64,000 nt of DNA from Sphagnum magellanicum (GCA_021904315.1 CM038920.1:7006001-7070000); one strand, 5' to 3'. Positions 24,565 through 34,900 are shown, numbered from the stretch's first letter. The notes: a model not told the origin generated them from the letters alone. Program-made: numbers and translations.

Positions 24565-25446
24565 TTGTGTAGGGACTCTCTACCAGTTGTAGGATTTCCT
24601 GCATACGTGTGTGGAGAGGGTTTGTTTAGGGTGCTTTACAGCTTGCCAGGAAAAACAAAGGTAGAACAACATCTAGCAATTGTTGACTATTTTTTCGAAA
24701 CACCTACTTTGAAGTCTGAGAAAAACCAGAAGGCACAAAATGACAACGAAGACAAACTCAACACACTCCTTGAACATGCTCAAAAGAAGATCGAAGCACA
24801 AATTGCACAATCGCAACAGATATTTGAGCAAGTCACCAACAAATTCCTGGACCGTATCACAGCAGCCCAACAGTCAGCCCCTACCGCCAATCATGACAAT
24901 GAGGTTACAAAACAACTTGTTAAGGAGGTGGTGGAGGAGTCAGGGGGCAGGTGGGTGGACGTTGTGAAGAAAATGGGCAAACAGATGGATAACTTTGTCA
25001 GCCAAGGTGAGGCCAGGGAACGCGCCACACGCTCCTGCAATGCACGTATCATACGATTTGACGAAACAGAAGGTGAAACAACACAACAACTGCTCGATCA
25101 AGTCAATAGTCAGGTTCTACAAGGACAGATGAAGCTAGCCATCAAGGCTGTGGCAGCAGTGCGCCAGCCCATCAGCAGGAGAGCTGAGACCAAACCTGGG
25201 ACTGCGCACAAAAGAGTTGTACTTGTTACTTTTGCTACAGCTGAGGATAGAAAAGTTGTCTTTCAGAACCGTGTAATTCTGAAAGGTACCCACTGGGGCT
25301 TGGAGGAGGATTTGACCAAACAGCAGCAAGAGCAAAAAAGGGCATCATGGCATCTATTTGAGAAGGCCAAAGCGGACAAGATGAAAGCTTACTGGCGTGG
25401 CGCAAACCTTTACATCAATGACACCAAAGTCACAGCTCAGCACTAG
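24565..25446 (+). CDS. LINE ORF1 protein (coiled coil plus L1-type RNA-binding region)
   Basis: About 293 residues. Residues 50-105 are Gln/Lys/Glu-rich with heptads, likely a trimerising coiled coil. The segment from about 155 (NARIIRFDETEGE) through VVLVTFATAEDR (about 220) resembles the RRM-like domain of L1 ORF1p, and the tail (EEDLTKQQQEQKRASWHL to YWRGANLYIND) its C-terminal domain. In L1 this protein coats element RNA as a chaperone. The frame is open from 24,550 but has no ATG before about codon 136, so the true start is a non-AUG codon, a spliced leader, or was lost by mutation; the coordinate used here begins at a TTG. It ends at TAG 25,444-25,446, directly in frame with ORF2. Confidence 0.7.
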   Translation: MCRDSLPVVGFPAYVCGEGLFRVLYSLPGKTKVEQHLAIVDYFFETPTLKSEKNQKAQNDNEDKLNTLLEHAQKKIEAQIAQSQQIFEQVTNKFLDRITAAQQSAPTANHDNEVTKQLVKEVVEESGGRWVDVVKKMGKQMDNFVSQGEARERATRSCNARIIRFDETEGETTQQLLDQVNSQVLQGQMKLAIKAVAAVRQPISRRAETKPGTAHKRVVLVTFATAEDRKVVFQNRVILKGTHWGLEEDLTKQQQEQKRASWHLFEKAKADKMKAYWRGANLYINDTKVTAQH

Positions 25447-25479
25447 GGGTGTTGGGACCAGAGAGCATTACGAGTCTCC

Positions 25480-28400
25480 TTGTGGAACATCCATGGGGGG
25501 ACAAACACAAAGCTAAGTACCAGTTCACATATACAGAGATTGTTTGATGAATCAGATGTTGTTGCACTCACAGAAACCCACTTGTTCCCTGATGAAACAC
25601 CACTGCAGATGCCTGGTTTTCAGTGTTTACACAATCCACGCCCTGTAGTTGACATGAGCTCAGTCAGAGCAACAGTGAAGCATAGTGGTGGTGTTGCAGT
25701 ATTTGTAAATGACTCCTGGTCAGATTGTGTATCCTTATGGAAACAGAGCACAGATGGCACCAGATTGTGGCTACAGTTCCAACGTTCGGGGGCTGCACCG
25801 TTGTTTTTGGCTGTAGTATATGCTCCACCCAAAGGGTCCCCATATGCTAATGAAGGCTTGTTTGATAACATTGCTGCAGAGGTCGGCATGATTCAGGACC
25901 TTGGGGGCAGTATTTTACTCACTGGTGATTTCAATGCAAGGACTAGTGCAGCTGACGACTATGTTGATTGTCGTTACTTTACAGAGCACATACCTGACAC
26001 ACTGCCATTGGGGAATGACTTCCCGGAAGTTTTGCCTAAGCGACATAACTCGGACAAGGGGGGGTTGAAAGGTTGGCACAATGAGTTCTTAGACCTTTGT
26101 AGCTCCTCGGGATTGTTCATTCTCAATGGCAGGATCACAAGCGATGTATCAGGGGAATGCACTTGCCTTGCCAATGGCGGCTCCAGCCTTGTGGATTATA
26201 TGGTCGCATCACCTGCTCTGTTTGATTGTGCCACATCACTTGTGGTACATAAATGCCCTCTATTCTGTGGAAAAGGGGGTGATTCCAACCACAGGCCACT
26301 TTCACTCAACTTGCAGTTACCTTGGCAACATGTGTCACCCACAATTTCAGACTCTCGTGTAGACATCCGTCGTTTCAAATATGATGCTAGCAAGTGCACA
26401 CAGTATTGTCAACACTTGCAGCAACAGATTGCCCAGTGCACAACACAGATGAGTGACACAAACAATGTGGACATGGCCGTGCAGTTGTTGCATGATTGCA
26501 TTTGTAACGTCGCTGCGGCTGTGCATGGTTGCCCTGCGGCACGCACCAGTACAACACAACATCGTCATCAACCATGGTTTGACACTGAATGTCGTAGCAA
26601 GCACAAGGAAGTATCTGCATATGCAAAACTTCATCCTAATAGCCATCTAGCACACGAATGGAAGAAGCAACTTAAACAGCTACTGCGTCGTAAGAAACGC
26701 ATGTACAAGAAGCTGCAAGGGCGACAGTTGTGTGCACTAGCAAAGACAAATCCAGCCAGCTTCTGGAGGCAATACTCCAAGACCAAGGAGCGATCCATTG
26801 CTATCAGCAAAACAGACTTGGTTACTGGCTTCCAGAAGCTACTGGAAGGACAATGCCCCAGTAATCCAGCTGGGGCACAGGGTAGCTCTACAGATCAGGT
26901 GGTCTTGAACTTGTCACACCCTTCTGCGAGTGATGCTTGCGGCACAATAAACTGTGACATAACCTTGGATGAGATTGCACAAGTGATGAGGAGACTCAAA
27001 CGTAACAAGTCTGCTGGCTTAGATGGCATCAAAGCAGAGTTTCTACTTGATGCCGGCGATATGTTACACGTGCCACTACAGATTGTATTCAACAAGTTGT
27101 TGCAACAAGGTTACTCAGCAAGCTTGTCTACTGGAGTCATTCATGCATTGCACAAGGGTGGTGATGCCTTGCAATTTGAAAACTACAGGGGAATCACAGT
27201 GGGTCCTGTATTGGCTAAGGTGTTTGCCATGATTCTTGAGGCACGGTTGAGCAGCTGGGCAGAAGAGAGGGGCCTACGTGCTAGGGGACAGGCTGGTTTT
27301 AGGAAAGATTTCCGCACCACGGATAATCTGTACATTCTGCGAACGCTCATTGAACAAAGCATTCACAAACGCAAAAAGGTGTACTGTTGTTTTGTGGACT
27401 TCCGCAAAGCTTTTGATACAGTGCCCCGTGATCTGCTATGGCAAGTGTTAGATGAGATGGGAATTGTGGGTCGCTTCATGCAGTGTCTACAGAGCATGTA
27501 TAGCCAGGATAGCGTTAGAGTTATGCATCCAACAGAAGGGCTATCAGCCCAGTTCCCATGTGGCATTGGGGTCAAACAAGGCTGTCCACTAAGTCCACTG
27601 CTTTTTGGACTCTACCTTGATGGACTTGAGAAACATCTAGATGCACTTGAGGGCGACAGCCCGCCACAACTGGCAGACATAATAATCAAATTACTGTTGT
27701 ATGCCGATGATCTGGCATTGATGTCAGAAACCCCACAAGGGTTGCAGAAACAAATAAATGTTTTGTCTGAGTTTTGTGTTGTCCGACAATTGGTCATCAA
27801 TGTGAACAAGACCAAGGTGGTGGTGTTTGAGAAACACCGCAGTGTAGCGCCAGAGTTCACATACAGAGGGACAACCATTGAGCGGGTTCAATCATTCAGA
27901 TACTTGGGCTTAGAGTTACATAGTACAAAAGGCATGGCAGTAGCCATAGCCAAATTGACTGCTGCTGGGAAGAAGGCACTGTTTGCATTACACCGCAGAT
28001 GCAATGATCTGAGCATAACAGATTCGGAAGTAATGTGTCAGTTGTTCGACTCACTGGTACGCCCAGTACTGAGCTATGCATGCGAGGTGTGGACAGGTTG
28101 TACAGGGGCGAAAGGGTTGCAACAAGCAGAACAAGTACATAGAATGTTCCTGAGAGGAATATTAGGGGTCAATAAAACAACAAGCACTTTTGTTGTGTTG
28201 GGGGAGTTTGGAAGGTATCCATTAGAATATTTTTGGTGGCAACAAACTCTCAAGTATTATGATAGATTACGGAAATCCACAGCAGATCGTCTGTTGTCCT
28301 GTGCCTACCAGACCCAGATCCAGATGCTCAGCATGCTCAATGATAACCAACAATGTTGGCTCCGGAACGTGCAGTTGTGGCTTAAAGACCAAGGTGTTCA

Positions 28401-28920
28401 AGTTCTCTATGCTAATATCAAATGTGCTATAGCAAGGGCACGGGCTTCTTACCTAGAATCCACTTATGGTGACCAGGTCAGAACCAAAAGTAGCAGATTA
28501 CGTACATACCAGCTAATGAACACAAGCTGTACAATAGAATCTGGATACTCATATGCACATCAGAGGTATTTGCAAGTGATCACAAATGTTCAACTTAGGC
28601 AATCTTTGTCAAGGTTCAAATGTTCAAACCATCGTTTGGAGGTAGAGTGTGGCAGGCATGCAAAGCCTGAGAGTGTCCCGAGGAGAGATAGGATTTGTCG
28701 TCTATGTTCCCTAGGAGCTGTTGAGGATGAAGACCACTTGTTATTAGTGTGCCCAGCTCACCATGACATTCGTTACAAGTTTAGTCAACAGTTAGGGAAA
28801 CAATTGACACCGTGCATCTTACTTCCTGAATTGATGCATTCGGCTAATCAGAAAGCGGTAGCTTTGTACTTAGTTTCTTGCCTAGACAACAGGAGTGTTT
28901 TGATCAAGTCAACTTTGTAA
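25480..28920 (+). CDS. LINE ORF2 protein (endonuclease and reverse transcriptase)
   Basis: About 1,146 residues, intact. Residues 1-280 form an apurinic/apyrimidinic-type endonuclease: WNIHGG (Asn 3), LTETHL (Glu 32), VVYAPP, TGDFNAR (Asp 150) and VDYM. The usual terminal Asp-His is Asn-His (DSNHRPLS, about 269-275). The reverse transcriptase (about 500-780) shows FENYRGITVGPVLAKVF, GVKQGCPLSPLLFGLYLDGL and YADD at about 740. A Cys/His finger (CRLC then HLLLVC) sits at about 1,072-1,090. The product nicks target DNA and copies element RNA at the nick. The frame is open from 25,447, right after the ORF1 TAG, and has no ATG until residue 44, after catalytic Asn 3 and Glu 32. Expression by readthrough or non-AUG initiation is therefore implied if it is functional. 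Confidence 0.92.
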   Translation: MWNIHGGTNTKLSTSSHIQRLFDESDVVALTETHLFPDETPLQMPGFQCLHNPRPVVDMSSVRATVKHSGGVAVFVNDSWSDCVSLWKQSTDGTRLWLQFQRSGAAPLFLAVVYAPPKGSPYANEGLFDNIAAEVGMIQDLGGSILLTGDFNARTSAADDYVDCRYFTEHIPDTLPLGNDFPEVLPKRHNSDKGGLKGWHNEFLDLCSSSGLFILNGRITSDVSGECTCLANGGSSLVDYMVASPALFDCATSLVVHKCPLFCGKGGDSNHRPLSLNLQLPWQHVSPTISDSRVDIRRFKYDASKCTQYCQHLQQQIAQCTTQMSDTNNVDMAVQLLHDCICNVAAAVHGCPAARTSTTQHRHQPWFDTECRSKHKEVSAYAKLHPNSHLAHEWKKQLKQLLRRKKRMYKKLQGRQLCALAKTNPASFWRQYSKTKERSIAISKTDLVTGFQKLLEGQCPSNPAGAQGSSTDQVVLNLSHPSASDACGTINCDITLDEIAQVMRRLKRNKSAGLDGIKAEFLLDAGDMLHVPLQIVFNKLLQQGYSASLSTGVIHALHKGGDALQFENYRGITVGPVLAKVFAMILEARLSSWAEERGLRARGQAGFRKDFRTTDNLYILRTLIEQSIHKRKKVYCCFVDFRKAFDTVPRDLLWQVLDEMGIVGRFMQCLQSMYSQDSVRVMHPTEGLSAQFPCGIGVKQGCPLSPLLFGLYLDGLEKHLDALEGDSPPQLADIIIKLLLYADDLALMSETPQGLQKQINVLSEFCVVRQLVINVNKTKVVVFEKHRSVAPEFTYRGTTIERVQSFRYLGLELHSTKGMAVAIAKLTAAGKKALFALHRRCNDLSITDSEVMCQLFDSLVRPVLSYACEVWTGCTGAKGLQQAEQVHRMFLRGILGVNKTTSTFVVLGEFGRYPLEYFWWQQTLKYYDRLRKSTADRLLSCAYQTQIQMLSMLNDNQQCWLRNVQLWLKDQGVQVLYANIKCAIARARASYLESTYGDQVRTKSSRLRTYQLMNTSCTIESGYSYAHQRYLQVITNVQLRQSLSRFKCSNHRLEVECGRHAKPESVPRRDRICRLCSLGAVEDEDHLLLVCPAHHDIRYKFSQQLGKQLTPCILLPELMHSANQKAVALYLVSCLDNRSVLIKSTL

Positions 28921-29076
28921 TTGTCGTCAAATGGATCTCTCTGGTCCGAGTATTGACGTTAAATTAAAAGAAAGAAAAGAAAGAGAGGGCTGACATGGGT
29001 CCCGCCTCACGCGCAGCGTGTTGCCCAAACTTGGCGGCCTTCCCTTTCTAAGAAAACTTCAACAGCATCCCCGCCA

Positions 29077-29083
29077 TTTATAT
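29077..29083 (+). promoter_or_regulatory. TATA-like element of a candidate host gene
   Basis: TTTATAT sits about 95 bp after the LINE tail. It is followed by a pyrimidine-rich leader (tcttcttcattttccatttt) typical of plant 5' untranslated regions. Inference only. Confidence 0.35.
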
Positions 29084-29341
29084 TCAACATCCAGCTCCCT
29101 GGAATCCGCCATCTTCTTCATTTTCCATTTTATACTTGCACTTCCCATCATCTCCTTTGAAAGCCTTCGAGTGATCAATCTGCGTTTCACTTATATCATT
29201 AGACAACTGACTTGGAGTTCCCTCCAATTATTCCTCCTCCTTTACTGCTCCAGATTTGGATTTGAAGCTTCTGGTCTGATCTCTCCGCTGCTCTAGCATT
29301 GTAATTCTTGGCTTCAAGCTGCTTAGTGCGAGTTTCAGAAA

Positions 29342-29536
29342 GTGAGTGACCAGCTAATTTTTGCCGTCTTCTTCTACTTCCCTACTGTATAGCTCTAAAG
29401 TCGGGAGCTCTACCTATAATCTTAGCTGAGATCCATCATCTTGGGCATCGATAGGCACGCTCATTTTGGAATTCAGCTCTAACTTCTCTTTTTTTTTGTT
29501 TCCGTCTTTTGCTGCTCCGCGGCTGTGAGTACACAG
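29342..29536 (+). other. Possible 5' untranslated-region intron
   Basis: A donor-like GTGAGT starts at 29,342. The acceptor-like end is tgagtacacag (29,536), preceded by a long T-rich tract (tctctttttttttgtttccg), with the candidate start codon 25 bp further on. An alternative acceptor lies at 29,554. No transcript evidence exists here. Confidence 0.3.
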
Positions 29537-29560
29537 CTAGCTCATCAACATCAGGTGGCA

Positions 29561-29839
29561 ATGGAGGGTTCTACTGTTAAGATGAGTTCCGCAGCTGATT
29601 ATCATGGTGTCACTCCAGAGGAGGTCAGGAAGACTCGGTCGAAGAATCCCTTGAGATGGTTCAGGAGCGAGTGCAAATGCAGCGCCTCCAGCTCGTCGGC
29701 GCCACCGAAAGCAGGCGCCGAAGTTTCTAAGAGCAAGACAAAGGAAAAGAGAAGCCAAGCAGCTACCCCAATTCAGCGTTCGAGTGCTCCGCTGGTGGTC
29801 AATTATTTCCCATCTGGCATGCCTTTGTCTCGCAGGTGA
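29561..29839 (+). CDS. Candidate host gene, small basic protein (first coding exon?)
   Basis: ATG at 29,561 opens a 92-codon frame in a GC-balanced region unlike the surrounding AT-rich DNA. The product is basic and Ser-rich, with EEVRKTRSKNPLRWFRSECK, a poly-Ser patch, a KSKTKEKRSQ patch and the ending VVNYFPSGMPLSRR. The last codons overlap a very good splice donor (CGCAG then GTGAAT at 29,836), so the protein probably continues. Downstream acceptors at about 29,931 and 29,939 give different second exons; one keeps a frame open to 30,207, another ends quickly. A third frame (to about 30,134) is also protein-like. I do not recognise the family. It is the only plausible non-transposon gene in the window. 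Confidence 0.4.
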   Translation: MEGSTVKMSSAADYHGVTPEEVRKTRSKNPLRWFRSECKCSASSSSAPPKAGAEVSKSKTKEKRSQAATPIQRSSAPLVVNYFPSGMPLSRR

Positions 29840-30207
29840 ATTGGAGGTTCTCGTGCACAATCTGCAGTTGTGCACCTGCATCCCTGCCAAATGTTAGGGA
29901 CAACCTTCTACCGAGTGCAAAACTACCACAGGCTTGCAGGAACCTCATCGCGGAAATGCAAAGTCTAAAAAACCATGTCGCCTATCCTTCCCTTGGCAAT
30001 CATATGTCTCCTGGACGAGCCATGAGAATTCCTGCGAGATGGACCATCCCGGAGCGACAGCAGAAACACGCAGCGACGACGGTGTCACCAACAGCCAGTG
30101 GCACCAGCGGACCGAGGGATGGATGGTGCGTTGATGGACGGATGGTGGGTAGACAGGAAAACGCTTTTCGATTGGGTTCCAGTTCGGTAGCTAAGCATGG
30201 TAGTTAG
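29840..30207 (+). other. Possible second exon region of the candidate gene
   Basis: Two overlapping + frames are open (29,836-30,207 and about 29,934-30,134), with GC-rich codon content that fades after 30,210. The first joins to the upstream exon in frame if the acceptor at 29,939 is used. The second has the more natural-looking protein composition but does not join in frame with the donor at 29,836. Exon structure is unresolved. Confidence 0.3.
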
Positions 30208-30520
30208 CTCAGTTATTATCTTTACTGCCTGCTGACAACTAACAAGCCCTTACCTATGCATTGGCGATCTACAGGCATCTATATTTACTTTGTACCTACC
30301 TATTGTCCTACTTAGCTTCCTTTTATGGATTTCTGTTTGTGTATAAGAGAGGTGCAGTAGATGAAACGTCGTGTCAAATCAGTTGGGGGTTATCCACAAT
30401 CCACGTTCCACTGAATGGTGTGCTTGTAGTTGTCAGTTCACTCTGGCCAATACTTACACGTCTTTATGTGTCTAGTATGCATTTCGAGTAGTACTGCTTA
30501 ATTAAAAATGCCTTTTGCAA
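30208..30520. other. Intergenic DNA, nothing identified
   Basis: Could be the 3' untranslated region of the candidate gene. No open frame that I trust. Confidence 0.4.
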
Positions 30521-30700
30521 CTTAAATGTGACAAAAGCTTGTTCCCCATGACAAGAGTGAGGAGCTCTTAATAATACAAAACCATTATACTTTTTCCAAA
30601 TTGCCTTGTTCACATTGGTTTCCATGGTTCCAATGGTTCAAAACTTGTGGTGTACTCACTAAATTAGTTTCTGTGAGATGTTGGATGCAAATTAAGTTAG
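30521..30700 (+). repeat. Dispersed repeat, inverted with respect to 50,940-51,090
   Basis: Contains aatgtgacaaaagcttgttc, cccatgacaagagtg and gtactcactaaattagtttc. All occur in the same order on the opposite strand at 50,940-51,090, with a diverged middle of about 60-70 bp. Confidence 0.8.
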
Positions 30701-30937
30701 CACCAGCCAGAGCTGATAATGAGGGTTTAAACCAGTGTGCACCAGGTATTTCTTGGAGCGTTGGGTATTGATCTGGTTTCAAACTGGATATCTGGATATA
30801 TCCCTGGTGGGTCTTATTTTTCCAAAAACCTGGACCCTCCTCTGATGCAGGTGTTTTGAAAGTTAAATCCCCGCCCCTGCTTCATAACTGGTGATTTTAA
30901 GGTTTTAAAATATCCATATTCAACCCTGGAACAATGT

Positions 30938-31052
30938 AGGAGCCAGGTTTCTATCAAAAACCAGGTTATAATAACCATTTGAAACCTGGTGACATTCAAA
31001 GGTCTGAGTGTCTGTCAAAAACCCAGTTATACAAACCATTTCATATCTGGCT
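30938..31052. repeat. Two-copy tandem repeat (about 65 bp)
   Basis: Two units carry a ctatcaaaaaccaggtta or ctgtcaaaaacccagtta core followed by accatttgaaacctgg-like ends. The core resembles the units of the array at 37,345-37,530. Confidence 0.6.
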
Positions 31053-31441
31053 AGGGTTAGGGTGGCTTGTGTTTTTGTGTGTTTTGTGTGCTAAGTGTTA
31101 AGTGCACAATGCATCGGGCTTCATTTCATGATTCTCAACTACCATTTTTTTTTGCTCTTGTTGCTTGCAACGTTTAACCTGCACCGTTGAATTACACATT
31201 TGAAATTGCATTTGGGAGAGTGTGCAAGCGAAAGCTATAAGGGGAGATGGATGAACACTTAAGCATCAAGGCCTAGAAGAAGGTAAACTTTTCCTCCTTT
31301 CTATGTTTTTTCTTTGCATTTTGTGTTGGAGCTTTGCACTAATGCCTTTGAGCGTGTGTGCTTTGTGCATTTGAATGATTCCGGTTTGTGTTTTGTGTCT
31401 TGTGCATTTGAGCTTATGTTTTGTTGCCTTTTGTATTACAA

Positions 31442-31595
31442 GCTTTTGGTTTGTGCTTTGAACATTTGTGCTTTGTGCATTTTGTGCTATGAACTTTTAA
31501 AGAAGAGACTTCAAGTTGTGACCTTTTGGTTTGTGCTTTGAGCATTTGGGATTTGAACATTTTATGCTATGAACTTTCAAAGAAGAGACTTTAGG
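31442..31595. repeat. Two-copy tandem repeat (about 78 bp)
   Basis: cttttggtttgtgctttga starts each copy (about 31,442 and 31,521), and each ends with ctatgaactttaaagaagag variants. Related gctttgtgcatttg words extend upstream to about 31,300. Confidence 0.8.
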
Positions 31596-31599
31596 GTTA

Positions 31600-32585
31600 A
31601 TAAAGGTGTGGGTGTGTGGGTGGTTTAGGGTTTAGGGTTTCCACATTCCACCACCTTCTACATTGTTTACAATCTGCAACTTTTTTGCATTTTGCACCTC
31701 ACATGCATGTTGCTACTGATCTTACAAGGTTTGTCATCTCTTTCTTACCCTTGAATTTTTTTTTGTTGTTTGTTGTTTTTCTTCTTGAAACTTTGAATTC
31801 AATGTTCATCTTCTTTTTCACCCTAAATCCATCTTCATTGAATATTGTTTATCTTCCCAAAATCAAAATTACCCAACTAGAAATTACATTGGTCAAGGCA
31901 TGAACATGCAAATCATGAAACTACATGGGCTTTATTTTTGTCATGGAGTTACAACCTTTAAATCCATTTCCTCTAATTTATCCCTTAAATCTTTCTCCTA
32001 AACATTTAAATCCCCCTTTTTTTTTCCTCCTACTTTTGTTGCTACAAGTTGATATTATGTTAAGTTTATTAACCTAGATGGTTTTTCTTTCAAATCTTCA
32101 TGACATTAACTCCACTAATGAAATTTGTCTAGGGTCTTCAAGATATGACAATAGTTATAACCTTGGCAATGTGTAATGTACACATGAAGGTGAAGTGGGG
32201 ATTGTAGGGTGAAAGCAAACTAAGGTGGACCAAAAGTGGCATGATAGAAATCCATTTTTGCACAATTTTTAGTGTTATCAAAACTTCACAATAAATATGT
32301 CAACCAAAACTCATTCTTTTGCAAGAATTATTTCTTGCCCTCCTTTCCTAACACATTATTGAATACTTTGAATGAAAAAAATTCCATCAAATTCAAATTT
32401 TTGAGATTGAAAATGAGGAAATGAATTATGGTGCTTTCAAAAGTACTTAAATGTTTATTCCCATTTGTAATCATGTCCCCAATAAAATCCCAACAAGAAT
32501 TTGGTTTTCATTTTATTCATACAATTTATGGTAGAGCACCATAATTTCTAGTTTTTAAAAAAATTAGTAGCAAGTTTTAAAAAGA
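31600..32585. other. AT-rich DNA, nothing identified
   Basis: Starts with a short ggtttagggtttagggttt telomere-like word (31,621-31,640). Otherwise it holds only interrupted short frames. Confidence 0.5.
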
Positions 32586-34900
32586 TGATGCAACTCAAAT
32601 TACTTTTTTGGAAGATCCAAATTTGTTGTTTGTGATTAAAAAGTTAATGCATATGAGTAATGTTGAATCTAGTTGGCTCCTCAAGCTAATATATAGGCTA
32701 TGTCCGTGACTTGTTTTCCCACCTAAAAAGACTTTTGTTGAAGAATTTTTTCCCAAGTTGGTTGAAAAAACCATCACCTCTTACATGTAGCCTACATTGG
32801 TTGATTGCTTATCAACCACTTGCACTTTTGATTCATCGATGTCAAAAGGAGCGTGGGATGTGTTTGTTGATATGGTGAACTTTATTTCAAATGATTGGGA
32901 GGTGAAACATGTCACCATCAGGTTGTTTAAGGTTGATGACAAAAGTGGTGTTCCTATGGTTCCTAAACTACAAAGGTTACTTGATAGGTTTTCTTTAACC
33001 TTGAAAATTCTTACATTTGTTATGGATGAAGGAGTCAACTTACAAACATGTGCAAGGATGAAAGCACAATAAAGGTGAGTCACTTTTGTTCAAAAAAGGT
33101 GATGTATAACAAATATTATAATACATTGTAAACTAAAATATTGATGGCATCCTTTAGCTAACCTAAACATAAGCAAAAAACTTTAGAATTTGTACAACAA
33201 CATTTTGGACCTCAAAGTTCATTTTGACTCAAAATTAATCTTGATCCAACAATTAAATGAAAAGGATTGGATAAAATCAATGTACATAAAATATATAACT
33301 TATAGTTTACCAACAACCATAAGGCCTCATGTTTGTGGTTCATAAAACATTACCAAATAAAAGAAAATTGAAAAAATAATGCAATGCCCACTTATAAAAT
33401 CTCCTTTTTTTTAATATAGTAGTTTTATTTTCCTAAAAAATATATATTATTATGTATTCATTGCTAAACAATATAAGAAAACACATTGTTGAAATGGATT
33501 TCATCCAAAAACTTTAAATTTTTAAATTGTCCAAGATTTAATTGATGTATATCAATATAGTACACCATAAAAGAAATTCACTAAAGAATTGCATCCACAA
33601 CCTTAAATTTGAGATATATATTCAAATTTTCAAACTTTGTGATGAATATTATTTTGTGACAATTATACTCCATATGTTCAAAATTTTCTATGTTTGTTGG
33701 ATTTTTCAAAATAATTGAGCTAATCAAATATATTTAAAACAAACCAAAATAATCCAAAATATAATATCCATATGTTACTAAAAAACTTAATTGTAGAAAG
33801 ATTATATTTGTGACTACAATTTTTGGGGGGTTTAAAATGCTTTCACATACAAGTGTTTTGATTTCTATTATTTCATGTAATCCTTTGGGCTTGTTGGAGC
33901 CATTTGGTGGCATTTGTTTTGGGCATACCCTTTCAAAGGTATTCAATATGCTACTACATATGACAAAATGTTTATTGGTCTACTATTTGCACCTATAAAG
34001 GTGGTTCAAACTTCCATCCAAAAATGTGTTACGTAGACTAAAAAGTCAAACAAAGGCAAACAAACATGGGACAAAGTTTGCATTGAGTATGGCTTGTGAG
34101 TTAAAAACTCAACATGCCAATGAAAACAAGGCAAGTTTTTCCTTTATGCTCTTTTACTTTTAAGAAAAAAATTCCTTTCATTTTTAATATCTTTTTGATT
34201 GATTTGTAGGTTTGTGTAGTAGGATAGATTTTTGCACATTTCATCAGTTTGTGAATTATTATTATTTTTGTTATTCATGACATATTTGCAAGTTGAATTT
34301 TATCCTTCCAAGATGCCTTGAATTTTCAAAACACTACTGCATTATGTTATAGTCAAAAATTTGTGGCCTTGCAATCTCATGTGTACCATCTCCAAGAACA
34401 TTGGTTATGTTTGAAGTGTGGTGAAAAGCTTGTCTTCAATTGTCATTAGTTGTGTTTTGAACCAAAGTTGAAGTTGCTTTTAAATGCCTTACACTTTATT
34501 ATATAAACTTGTTAGGATATTTTAACATGCCTTAACAGCCTTGTGGAGAAGGATTTTTTTATCATGAGTTAAATGAACTTATGTCCCACATGAAATGACA
34601 TATTCTAAAGGTTTCTTTTTGGCATGCTTTTAATAGGAAAAGGGGCAATAACATATTGGCTTTAATGTTTGATTTGAAGTTTAAGAACATGCAATTGGTT
34701 ATTGCATTTTTAGGTTATGAAAATGTTGTTATTGTTGACTATGATTAAAAGTTTTTTATCGCCTTTACTGATAGAAACAAACAAAATGTTGATGCTTAAC
34801 AATGTTATAAATGTTACAATCTACAATCACAAAGTAATATTGAAATGTTTCTTCAAACCACAACAACACCCTGGGTGTTGCAACCCTAACATGGTTCACA
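32586..34900 (+). pseudogene. hAT-like (ZBED-type) transposase relic
   Basis: Ordered + strand blocks match the core of a plant hAT transposase. VFPPKKTFVEEFFPKLVEKT and a TFDSSMSKGAWDVFVDMVNF block span about 32,710-32,890. KHVTIRLFKVDDKSG and LTFVMDEGVNL follow to 33,060. After about 750 bp of AT-rich insertion come GLLEPFGGICFGHTLSK (about 33,880-33,940) and traces of the later core to about 34,880 (for example SFLSPLLIETNKMLM). Stops and frame changes are numerous. The catalytic-region motif DEG in a VxDEGxNL context is typical of this family. It is clearly dead and older than the LTR relic immediately downstream. Confidence 0.7.

Larger units (their letters stand above)
24550..28990 (+). 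mobile_element. LINE (non-LTR retrotransposon), two ORFs, near full length
   Basis: ORF1 is a coiled-coil/RNA-binding protein and ORF2 an apurinic-type endonuclease plus reverse transcriptase. Both run in the same frame. The 3' untranslated part is only about 60 bp and ends in an A-rich tail (attaaattaaaagaaagaaa, about 28,960-28,985), as expected after target-primed insertion. The 5' end could not be fixed, and I did not find a target-site duplication. The coding region is uninterrupted except for the TAG between the ORFs, suggesting a recent insertion. Architecture fits the L1-like group; clade assignment needs a phylogeny. Confidence 0.85.
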
